This document shows positions 49,460 through 58,847 of a stretch of 64,000 bases of DNA, piece by piece; positions within the stretch are counted from its first letter, which is position 1, and the number at the start of each line of letters is the position of its first letter. The DNA lies in contig NC_026741.1 of the NCBI RefSeq assembly GCF_000210295.1, positions 620,001-684,000 on the forward strand, written 5' to 3'. The notes under the pieces were generated by a model. The model was not told where the DNA came from and made no database searches. It saw nothing but the letters and a program-made list of their open reading frames with translations. The position numbers were made by a program, and so were the translations under genes. The stretch comes from Trypanosoma brucei gambiense DAL972 (taxonomy: Eukaryota; Euglenozoa; Kinetoplastea; Trypanosomatida; Trypanosomatidae).

Positions 49460-51777
49460 TGCTTTTCCTCAGTCACATTGGTTCGATAGCGCCACGGCCT
49501 GGGTGTCAACGGCGCCGCCGACTGAAAACAGCAGAAGTGGCCGCTAAAGGAGGGGGGGGAGGAGGGGACTAACGACACGGGCTAGCCTGGCTGGTAGCGG
49601 CGAATGTGCTTTCGCCCGATATGATGGTGACCTCTATTTTCTGCTTTATAAGGTTTCGCCTTGACGTTGGAAGAACCGCTTCTTGCACATTTGCTCAACG
49701 TTGATCATTTCATAGTTTAAGTCAGCAACAGGTCGACCGCCTGTAAGGGTCATCTTTTCCTTACCCACTTGTCCCTTTTGCCAATAAATCCTCATACACA
49801 GAAATTGACGGTCAGAGATTTTTCACATGGAACAGTTGAAGCTCGTTTTGCCAACATCCCGAGGAGCGGAGACGAGAATCGCAACCACCTCTTTATTGGG
49901 CCCCGGATGGCTTAATACCAACCGTTTCTCCCTTCTTGTAGAGAAAAAAGGTTCTGTTTAGTTGGTTGACTTTCTTGTGAAGATGCCATGCATAGAGGGA
50001 CGTTGTCAATTCGAAAATGATGCGTATGTTTCGAAGGGTCTCTCTTTTCACACGTTGGAATGAATTAAGGAAGCCTTTCTGCTAACGCCGCGAAACCGCA
50101 TCAACCGTCATTGCAGGGGTCATTGTAAGGTGGAGTGGGGCTAGCGGTTAAACGGAAACGTTTGTATGATGCCGAAATGAGTCGAAGCAAGGCTCATAAC
50201 ACACATACGAGTCGCTCTCCGCTGAATCAACCGGCCTCCAGTCCAACGGGACGAGATGAGAAGTCGGGAATGCACCATAGCACTGAAGGAGTAGGGGTCG
50301 TCGGGATGTCGATGGAGGAACCCCGCCAACCTGGAAATTGACACCTTCTTCCACCTTTCTTTGGCATTTTAATAAGCGATATGTACGAATGAAGCTCCCT
50401 AATCTTCTCGAAACGTCGGATTGCGGTTACGGCCACCGGAATGACCTTAGGATGCATCTTGGAAGGGGGGTTTTGTCTACTAGCCTGGTTTGCTTCTCCG
50501 AGGATTGGACACCGGTCCCCCTGACGTTGTGTTGACGGGGGTTGGGCAGGCCGCTGCAATGCAGGCTGTGAAAAACTCATTTTGTCCGCGCCACCGAAGC
50601 GCGGGAGACACGATTGCTTTATTACTTGATCCATAAGTTAGAAAGAGTCGCATTATCCAACATGTGTTGAGGAAGGGTTTCGACGCATCTGCTGACGTTG
50701 CTACCCTCACGCTGACAGTTTAAGGGGGGCACTATAGCGAAGAAATCTTCCGCGAAGCGTTTGGAAGGTAACGAGCGGATTTTCGAGAATCAGGGTCACG
50801 TAGCAATAACTGAAGAATCAGTGGGAAAGTAGAGAAGGAATATGCCAAAATTGAGAGTGGGTGTTGAAAAACTATCACGAATCCTGTTTGCCAGCTCAGG
50901 TTTCTCGCCTTGTTTCGCGGTGAGCGCGCTCAAATACATGTTGTCGACTCACACCCAGATTTCGGTGAGGGGGGGGGGCGCGCCGACACGGCAGAGTGTC
51001 ACACTATTTCCGACTTTTCGTTCGCAGATAGCGGGGTGGGGCGATAGAAAGCGTGTCACATGATAGAACTTTGTGTTCGTTATTGTGTAGGTCTTAGGCT
51101 GTGGGACCCTAGAGGATAACAGAGAGTCAATCCCCTAAATAGCATTTCACACTATGAGCCCTGACTGCGGTTCCTTGTGGTAGAATCGCTCCCCTTTTCA
51201 TTTGGAAACTTGTTGTGGGGAAATGGATTACTCGATATTTAATGGGCATTGCTTGCTTTGGCATTGCCGCAAGTTGCACTCGTGAAATTGATGCCTGCGT
51301 GTGAGAGAGTCGACAAACATATGAATATATATATATTTTTAACTTTCACCTGGAGCTATTGTAGGGGGCCCCCCGAACGCACCTGGCTTCAGACCGTCAT
51401 TGCGTGAGGGAGGGGGTAAGACAAAGATGGAAGAAATACATAAGAGCGCCAACCAGACACAGTGTTTCGGACTGGCGAGCCAAATAAAGTTAGCACCTCC
51501 TACCGCGGCTTATGAAGATGCCGGGGAATACTTTCTTGCGCATCTACTTTTATTCTGGTGGAGCGTTGAAATTTCCCCTCACCCCACCGAAGAGTGCGTG
51601 ATGTAACTCTGCGAATGTCATTGGGGCAAGGGGGGTGCAGCAAAATGGGAGGAGACGGATGTTGTAAGGCATTTTTTCCCCCACAGTTCCTCCCATGAGG
51701 TGCTTGAATCGTGATCCTGTGACGAAAAGCCATAATCGGCAAAAGAAACCCACTTTGATCCGTTTTCAGCGGAAAAC
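49460..51777. other. Gene-less part of the strand-switch region
   Basis: About 2.3 kb with no recognisable gene. Frames up to about 135 codons (minus, 50,634-50,227) are unassignable. G-runs occur at about 49,551-49,567 and 50,968-50,977, and a short (AT)n tract near 51,325. I looked for remains of the retroposon found further right and could not recognise any here. Confidence 0.5.
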
Positions 51778-52050
51778 AAACCGCCTCGCGACGACACTTG
51801 GGGCGCAAAGTCCTGAGATGCTCCTCGGTGTGCTTCTACAACGGGAACGTGCGCAAGGTGGGCTGCTCCGTCACCGGCCTGACCCGTTCCCCCCACTTTA
51901 ACGGCGCGAGAACGCCTCTCTACAGTGGCGACCTCAACACCGACACGCAACCAAGCAGAACACCAAGTCAACGCAACAGAACCCCCGCTTGTCCAAGACG
52001 TCCCCGCTAAGCGGGATCAGCCCCCGAAGGTTACAGAGCAATGTGCTCCG
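51778..52050 (-). ncRNA. 7SL: 7SL RNA (signal recognition particle RNA)
   Basis: The minus strand contains the SRP RNA domain IV (helix 8) core at 51,885-51,860: GGGTCAGGCCGGTGAC followed by GGAGCAGCCC, the near-universal SRP54-binding hairpin with its conserved asymmetric loop. The inferred transcript begins about 52,048-52,050 (GGAGCACATTGCTCTGTAACC) and ends at a TTTGTTTT terminator (51,780-51,773), about 273 bases, the size expected in trypanosomes. It diverges from a tRNA-Lys gene whose 5' end is about 100 bases away. In T. brucei the A and B boxes of this upstream tRNA serve as the extragenic Pol III promoter of 7SL; the arrangement here matches. Exact ends are estimates. Confidence 0.92.
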
Positions 52051-52149
52051 GCTACGTCGATCGTTTGACAAAGCCAAGTGATATTCTTATTTAACATAAA
52101 CGAAGAAAAAATAAATAAATGTATGTTACAATAGCTTACAGAAGCAGCT

Positions 52150-52222
52150 GCCCTTCTAGCTCAGTCGGTAGAGCGCACGGCTCTTAACCGTGTGGTCGTG
52201 GGTTCGAGCCCCACGGGGGGTG
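52150..52222 (+). tRNA. tRNA-Lys (CUU anticodon), copy 2, companion of 7SL
   Basis: Identical in its gene body to the copy at 45,503-45,575, with anticodon loop CTCTTAA. Followed by TTTT and a T10 run. Its internal A and B boxes probably also drive the divergent 7SL gene. Confidence 0.95.
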
Positions 52223-52315
52223 CTTTTCTTTTTTTTTTTGACTTCCCTTTCGGACGACCTCATACCGAAAAACGGTGTCAAAACCGTCTGCCCCGTCTTT
52301 CTCTTAGGTGAAAAA

Positions 52316-52387
52316 CATCCGTGACAGGATTCGAACCTGCAACCCTCTGATCCGTAGTCAGATGCTCTTCCATTGAGCCACACGGAC
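52316..52387 (-). tRNA. tRNA-Arg (ACG anticodon)
   Basis: On the minus strand: acceptor GTCCGTG/CACGGAT, anticodon stem TCTGA/TCAGA with loop CTACGGA (anticodon ACG, probably modified to inosine), and T arm GCAGG-TTCGAAT-CCTGT. T5 follows. It converges on tRNA-Lys. Confidence 0.94.
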
Positions 52388-52689
52388 GTGGTCGGCGCTC
52401 GGGTGGGCGACTGAGGTTGAATACATAAGAAACTGTTTATTACCGATATTAGACTATCGCGATAACTCTGGACGCCGGATGTTAAGACCGTACTCTGAAC
52501 AGAATCGTTTTATGAGTACAACCTCTTAAATGAGAAATAACCAACAACCAAATCCTGATGATGAAGGTTGCTGGCTCCGCCCGGAGAGCTGTTCGATGAA
52601 CGGCAGGAGCCGGTTCCAGAAGGATCCTTTTTTTTGTTCCACCTTGGCTCGCTGCAACGGGAACTGCCTGGCTCGCTTCTTTTGAGGCC

Positions 52690-54530
52690 CTGTGCCTCAC
52701 GGGTCTCAACGACGTAAAATAAGCCTCCCGGATGCGGCATTCACACCTCCTGCGTATGGAGAGATTGCGTTTGGGTGTGAGACTGGGTGGGAAACCAACG
52801 GCCAACATCCTTTTCGGGGCAGTGTGAGGGCGATCTCTATGCGCCTACGGTGGCAGTGTTCAGACCACGCTCTTTGATGAGGCCCAGTAGACGACGATCA
52901 CCTTATCCAGGCTGTCGAATCCTTTCCGCCGACCCTTCAACCGTGGGATGGATAGGAAACTTTCCGACCAGCGGGGTGGCAGTGCTTAAGATGGACGGTG
53001 CCGTGTTGGAGAGCGTCGCGCTCAGACGGTAGGCCCCACAAGGATTTCTGTTAGGTCTTACTTTGTTCACCAAAATGATGGAACGGTTCGGCCGACCAAC
53101 GCACGGAAAACTGGGGTGCCCAGCATTGTTCCTTCGTGGTGGCAAACATGGCAGTAATGTGATCGAATATCAATCGCCGACAACCGGGGTGTCATATTCG
53201 GGAAGAATTTGTCGGCTTCGTCCAGTGTTCAATAAATTGTTCCATGGGAGTGTCTGCTGAGATTGCGAGGTCCACACTGTTTGGACCAGCGACAAAAACG
53301 GCTGGCCACCGCGGGCCCGCCGAAGCTGATAGAAAAATGAAGATACCGACACAACCAGGCCCCACCCTGCAATATATCAAGGGCGCCACCAAGCATCTCC
53401 AAGGGGAATTCGAAATGGCTTAAACGAAAATCGCCCGGTTGCATGCGGTTTCCTCGTTGTAACATTTGCGGGAGAAACGCTGGGGCCGTTGCGTCACACC
53501 GTCGCGGGAAACAGTGCGCTTCCGGTTAGTGGCCGTGTTGTTCTTCACCTCCCACCTGACGAAAAAAATTCTGCAGGGGCCCAAAGGTCAAGCGGCCAGC
53601 ACCATAGCAAGCATTCCGTGTGGTTTAAATGGGAGCGACGTGCTGAAAGAGGCAGGATCACCCGTTGTTGAAGGAGGTTTGCGAGAGCGTAATGGAATGC
53701 TAAATTATATTGGTGGCCGGAACCGCAGAACGCAGCAGGACCACCGGAAAACTTTACCACGTGGTCAATCTGCTCATATGGAGTTGGGCGCTGCAGAGGG
53801 TTGGTAAAGCAGCTTCTAGGGGTCAAATTTTCTCCGTTGGGGCAAAAGCACCGCTACTAGTTGAAAGATTGCGAAAGCAGGCTTCCCCCGGGTAAAATAA
53901 AGGAGGACGTGCCGGAAGGAGAAAATGAGGTTTAAACGATAATGAGGGTTAGAAGGCGTCCCACAGCGCGCCATCAGATCCACGCCGTTGACTCAACCAC
54001 GTTGGTCATGACTATTTGGGCTGGGGCCATCATATTTGACGAGGATGAGGAACGGACCTGGTCATTTAAAGGGGCTCGCAGGCTAGGGTGCGGTTAACAA
54101 GGAGAGAACGTCGCGACGGAAGTGACGTTCGGAGAACCTCCGAAAAAAAAAGGTGGGGAGCAAGAGAGGAAGTTGGGTTTACGACGTTCGTTGACTCCGT
54201 GTCCCTCATTCCAAGCCTCTGGTGCAGCGCCGGTGTGCGCAGAATTTGCCACGCACACCGCACAAGTTGCCAGGAGCAATTCATCAACAGGCGCGCGTGC
54301 ACGTCGGCACGGCTTGTTTCCGGTCACTTCGGGATTGAGCACAATGAAATGACCGGAAAGGGGGACTCTCCGCCGCGAACCTGTCGCACACGCGGTGCCG
54401 ACAGCGTGACGCAGCTGCTCCGGCACAAGGGGGACGGGGAAGTGGCGGTGGCGGATATGTCTATTTTGACGGGGGGAAGGGCCCACTGCGCGCTGAGGAA
54501 AAGCCTTCGAACACACACGTCCTGCGCTTA
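52690..54530 (+). mobile_element. Degenerate ingi-clade retroposon (DIRE-like): reverse transcriptase and RNase H remnants
   Basis: The plus strand carries, in the right order but in shifting frames and broken by stops, the landmarks of an ingi/L1Tc-type ORF. Near 52,731: DAAFTPPAYGEIAF, like the start of the RT fingers. Near 52,961: FPTSGVAVLKMDGA. Near 53,060: LTLFTKMMERF, matching the L-T-S-x-x-x-K-x-M-E-R block. Near 53,490: CVTPSRETV with VAVLFF after it, matching the G-V-P-Q-G-(T/S)-V-x-x-P-x-L-F block. RNase H remnants follow: TIWAGAIIFDEDEE near 54,011, VDSVSLIPSL near 54,190, and VSGHFGIEHNE near 54,316. No intact frame, poly(A) tail or target-site duplication is evident, so it is old and immobile. 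It lies directly beyond the 7SL/tRNA group. Exact boundaries are unknown. Confidence 0.72.
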
Positions 54531-55881
54531 AGTGGAAGGGGGTGACAACTTTGGAAGAGAGGTTTGCCGCTTGGCTCCGCAATGGTACAGCAAACGAGAA
54601 AGGCGAAGCAGTATACATCCCACTGCTTCTGCGTGTGGTAATTTTGCCCCTCGATATTGCTTCGCACTTCCTAGGGAACGCGACGCTCCCTCTTAATGAG
54701 GTTGCTTCTGGCCAGAGGATTGTGAACGACTGCCCTCCCCCAGTTACTTTGCTTGGATTACCGTGTGAAGGAAGACTTCGTCACGTTCTAAGAGCAGATG
54801 CGCGGATGGTGGTTGACGAGGGTGGTTGGGAGCTGCGAAAGTGCGTTGGGAACCGGAGGAAGGCGGGTAGGGAACCTCTCTCTTAAGCTCGGCAGCACGT
54901 AACTACACAGCCTTTTTCTGTACTGCATGTGGATGCGCTTGCTGTTCATCCGTGGTTGCCTAGCTCGGCTGTGAAAAACCGGCAAATGAGGCACGTTTTT
55001 TTTTCTTTACTATGTACTCTTTCACGCTATTCACCGACAACGAAATGCGAATTTCCTAGCATCTCCAGCTTCGTTTCCAGGGGCTCAGCAAGCTATTATC
55101 CATGCACACTGTCACGCATTTCATTTCCAAACCTGCAGTTTTCAAAGTACCGAATATGACCCAGTAAGTCTTGTGCTTTCCGTCGCTCTTCTGCTTGTTT
55201 ACGGAAATTCTGTTCTCCTTTAAGAAAAAAAGGGTTCCAGTGAAATGTTCAAAGCGCCCGACCGCATACCTACAGCATAGCCGCCGCGCGTTCCAGTTGA
55301 GGCAAAAGGCATGCATAATGGCAAGAAGGGATTGTTGGAAGGGGTACCTCTTGCCTCAATCGTTTGCATTATCTGACTGCGCTTCGGTTTTGAATCGCGA
55401 TTATCCGCCTGGTACTGACCATTTTTTGCAGCATGACCGCCCCTGGGTACACACCACGGTTTGTCAGGAAACCTGTCGCACGATTCGAGCGCCCAACGGT
55501 GAGGAGGGGTGTAAGTCTAGCATCCGTGAAATCAAATGTATTTTTGCCCTTAAAAGTAACAAGGTAGCGAAAACTATAAAACATGAGAAATGAAGCAATG
55601 TGTATCCGGTCGTATCGCTTCCGGAGATGTTCGAGCCCCACATAACTCGGAATATCGGAATAAAGTGAACAATGCGAAGGATAATGCAGAGCAACGCCAG
55701 CAACAAAAAAAAAACAACAGCGCCCAAAACAAACTCCCCTGCACGGGGCTAAAACAGGAGCTTCCAAAGGTGGATACAAGTTCATAACGTTGCCCCTCAT
55801 ACAGGATACTAGGTTTTCGCGACACAAGGTAAGAAAAAAATATGTATTTCCTTCTCCTCTCGGATATCGGAATACGGGTTA
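54531..55881. other. End of the strand-switch region and 3' flank of the minus-strand unit
   Basis: About 1.35 kb without a recognisable gene. The first part may still belong to the retroposon (a plus frame at 54,542-54,886 has no clear motif). The rest should contain the 3' UTR of the coiled-coil gene, whose transcript runs leftwards. A T-run near 55,001-55,009 and an A-run near 55,706-55,713 are the only simple features. Confidence 0.45.
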
Positions 55882-58578
55882 CTAAGCAAATGGGTCAAAC
55901 TCCGCGGCAAATGTACACGAGTTATCTTCCCGCGTCTCTTGGTAAGTTGCCGGTTGCGAAGCATTCGCGTCACAGAATAAATTTTCGAGCGCATTCTTCA
56001 ACTGTCCCGTGTTTCTGCTTCCAGTTCCATCGTCTCCACACCCCTCGGAAGTAATTGCATTTGAGAACGACCCCCAAGACAGAGGACCGCTTTGTAGGTG
56101 TTGATGTGTGACGGGAGCTTGCGTCACGTGGCCTTCCGGTGCGCCGTGGGCCTCTGCGCACACCCCGCAGCCGATTTCTCTTTTCGCACGGCATGGTGGG
56201 TGCGCATTGTCACTAAGATACGTTTCTTGGCTCGGTCCCGTGGCGAGTGGCGCTTTGGGGAGTGCTTCCGCGTTGCCGCGGCCTAACCCAGTGGTGCCGT
56301 CGTCAGTGGCTTCATGCAGTTTCGTTGTGTTGTCGGAGGGAAAGACATCAGAATCTGGAGGGAAAGCCAGCCAATTCCCCCCTCTGAGACGCATTTGAAA
56401 CTCCTCATCACCATCAGTGTCGACCAGGCCGGAAGGTTTGTTCGCGTCAGTTTCCGGCCCTTGAAGGTGAACGTCTCGATACGGAGGGGCTGCGCTGGCG
56501 GTGTTCATTTTTATTTCACTCCCTTTGATGCGAGTAGCATCTTCCCCCTCGGAGAGAGTTCTTAACACTGCAATCTGCCCTTCCACGATTTCACTGTAAG
56601 CATCACAAACACAGAGCAAGGGTCCCCACGCTTCTGTCAAGGGCACTGCTTGGGTGAATACTTGTTGATTCGTTTTCAAGACATCAAACGAAGTGCTGCC
56701 CTCCCCTCCATCCTCAGGTTCGTTCACGTGGGCTTCCCGCAGCCTTCCGAGTTCCTCCACAAGACTTTCTTTCTGGTGTTCCAGAGATGAGACAAGTGCC
56801 TGTACTTCGGCTAGCCTGGTTTGAAGGCTGCTTACCTCGCTGTGCGCCCCCCTGGCTCGCGTCATCAGTTCTGACGCGATCGAAAGCACGGCGATTTGGT
56901 TCCACATAAGTATACCGGCAAATGTTTCCTGCTCTTTGTAAGCGATATCCAGTCTCTCATATTTCTCTACCATGTCCATATGGTACCATGTCCATTCACT
57001 GCCGGACAGCGGACAGCCTTCCTCAAAGGGTGCAAAAAGCTTGTTTTCCAGCGTACCTGAATGTTTTATTTTAGCAGTTTCGGACTGCCCTGTAGATGGT
57101 ACCCCCTTGTTTTCGATACTGTTTTTCGAGTCACTACGCGCATTCTTCTCGTTTCCTACTGGCACAACTTCAAGTTCCGCTGCCCTTCCCTTTGGTACAA
57201 AGATGGTTTCACTGGAGCAAAGTGACTCAACTTCAGCAGACTTCGGTGTACCTTCTGCATGATAGGATCTCTTTGCTTGAATCCGACTCTCGCTATAGCC
57301 TTCCGTAACCAGAGCGATTTCCTTGTTTAAGCGTTGTATCTCTCGTCGTTGTTCATCAAGCTTAAAATTCATCTCCGTGAATAGCTCGGCACGAGCTTGC
57401 TCAATTTCGTCAAAGCTCCGTTGGCGGTCCACTTCGTGAGCACTCATCTCTTCAACGTGTCTCCGATACAATTCAACCCTCTCGAGCAACATCTGCTCCT
57501 GCCTAGTTGGGTTCAATAGGTGTATTTCAGGCAACGAATCAAACTGGAGCAGACTTCTACTCTGTCTTGGACTAGTTAGAAGTGGGTATTGCTCGTTCGC
57601 CGCATTTACCGAGGGACCTCTTTTGAGGTGCTTTGGGATCCGCTTACCCCCGTCTCCCTTGTACCGTATCGGCGTTACGACTTTTGCAAACGTACGTGAT
57701 GTGACGGCGTCTCCGCCTTGCACAGGGGAACCTCCACAACCAGGGATTGCTAAACTAACGGGGGCGGGGCACTGTGCAAAACATTCTTCCACTTTCCACT
57801 TCTCCACAGCGACCACGTCAATCTCAAGACGAGAAAGCTCTTCCCGGAGGTCGCGGAGCTCTTTATTGAGGCTTTCCTTCTCGCGCTCGTTGTGGCGTAG
57901 CAGGCGGCGCAAGTTATCTCGTTCACTTTCCAAGTTTCCAATACGCTCGTGAAGGCGTTCGAGATTGACAGACCCTTCCACCTTCGCTTTAATTGCCGTC
58001 GAACAGCATCCCTCGTCTGCTCTCACTCTTTCCTCCTCGTCGTGGTGTTCGACGATGGCAGTGTAAAATGAATTTACTTCCGTAAGTTCTCGTACTTTCT
58101 GCTCCAATTCTGCAATCTCATCGTTTCGAGAACGCAGCGCTGTAGGGTTTAGAGAGGCCTCCCCCATGCCAATGCGTTCCTTATCCGCATTTGCTTCAGC
58201 TCTTTTCAATCCTGTTGGGGTTATCTGGGCATTGTTTTCTGCACGGAGGGCGCTGGATGCACGGGACACCGTAATGCTGGAGTCACACTCTCTTGTTTTG
58301 CCTCCGACACACGACTCTTCCATCTGAAGGAGTAATATTCTTTTAGTCTCCTCGTCAGCTACCAACATCTCCGAGAGCATCTTGCTTTGTTCCGTTAGCG
58401 CAGCCACTGCACCGTTTTTTTCCTCCAACTTTTGCTTTAAGGTCTCCACCTCTTCTTCGAGCTTATCAATCTGCATTAACTTCACTTCGCCTTCCTTTAA
58501 ATGCTGCTGAAGCTGCTTCACATAGGCGACAAGCTCTTCTCGGCTTGCCGCACTGATCGTTGGGGCGCTAACAGACAT
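55882..58578 (-). CDS. Coiled-coil protein ending in a DPF motif
   Basis: An 898-residue, highly charged protein. Long heptad-like stretches occur at about residues 20-60 (LEEEVETLKQKLEEKN), 145-250 (LEQKVRELTEV, RERIGN-type LESERDNLRRLL, LNKELRDLREELSRLE), 360-430 and 560-640 (VSSLQTRLAEVQALVSSLEHQ). A less ordered, Gly/Pro/Ser-rich C-terminal third follows. The last residues are EFDPFA; DPF next to the C-terminus is a type of short motif bound by clathrin-adaptor appendage domains, so an endocytic or Golgi-tether role is conceivable but unproven. The frame is open further upstream from a GTG; the first ATG is at 58,578 (MSVSAPTISAASREE). Last gene of the minus-strand unit, running towards the tRNA region. 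Confidence 0.88.
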   Translation of the reverse strand: MSVSAPTISAASREELVAYVKQLQQHLKEGEVKLMQIDKLEEEVETLKQKLEEKNGAVAALTEQSKMLSEMLVADEETKRILLLQMEESCVGGKTRECDSSITVSRASSALRAENNAQITPTGLKRAEANADKERIGMGEASLNPTALRSRNDEIAELEQKVRELTEVNSFYTAIVEHHDEEERVRADEGCCSTAIKAKVEGSVNLERLHERIGNLESERDNLRRLLRHNEREKESLNKELRDLREELSRLEIDVVAVEKWKVEECFAQCPAPVSLAIPGCGGSPVQGGDAVTSRTFAKVVTPIRYKGDGGKRIPKHLKRGPSVNAANEQYPLLTSPRQSRSLLQFDSLPEIHLLNPTRQEQMLLERVELYRRHVEEMSAHEVDRQRSFDEIEQARAELFTEMNFKLDEQRREIQRLNKEIALVTEGYSESRIQAKRSYHAEGTPKSAEVESLCSSETIFVPKGRAAELEVVPVGNEKNARSDSKNSIENKGVPSTGQSETAKIKHSGTLENKLFAPFEEGCPLSGSEWTWYHMDMVEKYERLDIAYKEQETFAGILMWNQIAVLSIASELMTRARGAHSEVSSLQTRLAEVQALVSSLEHQKESLVEELGRLREAHVNEPEDGGEGSTSFDVLKTNQQVFTQAVPLTEAWGPLLCVCDAYSEIVEGQIAVLRTLSEGEDATRIKGSEIKMNTASAAPPYRDVHLQGPETDANKPSGLVDTDGDEEFQMRLRGGNWLAFPPDSDVFPSDNTTKLHEATDDGTTGLGRGNAEALPKAPLATGPSQETYLSDNAHPPCRAKREIGCGVCAEAHGAPEGHVTQAPVTHQHLQSGPLSWGSFSNAITSEGCGDDGTGSRNTGQLKNALENLFCDANASQPATYQETREDNSCTFAAEFDPFA

Positions 58579-58847
58579 TTCTGGTATCTTACTGTACGTA
58601 TCTAGCGCTCGCAAGCTAGGACAACTGAACAATTCTGCTTCCACTACTAAGTGACACGCCAACTTCACAGCAACAACCTCTTCGCCATATCAAAAAAAAA
58701 AAAGGAACAGAAGCGGGACTTGAAGGGTTTCTTTTGATGCACAAAAGAGTTCGAAGCGATATTTTTAGAAACTAGAACGTGTAGTACAAGACAAACACCA
58801 ACTGTTCTTCTCCCGCTGCACTGCCCACTGTAAGGTCAAGCCTCAGC

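Noticed and set aside
53545..53826. Minus-strand reading of the retroposon region as a reverse transcriptase
   Set aside because: The RT and RNase H landmarks are collinear only on the plus strand; minus-strand resemblances were weak and out of order.
58579..58668. N-terminal extension of the 898-residue coiled-coil protein by 30 codons
   Set aside because: It begins at GTG. The first ATG is at 58,578.
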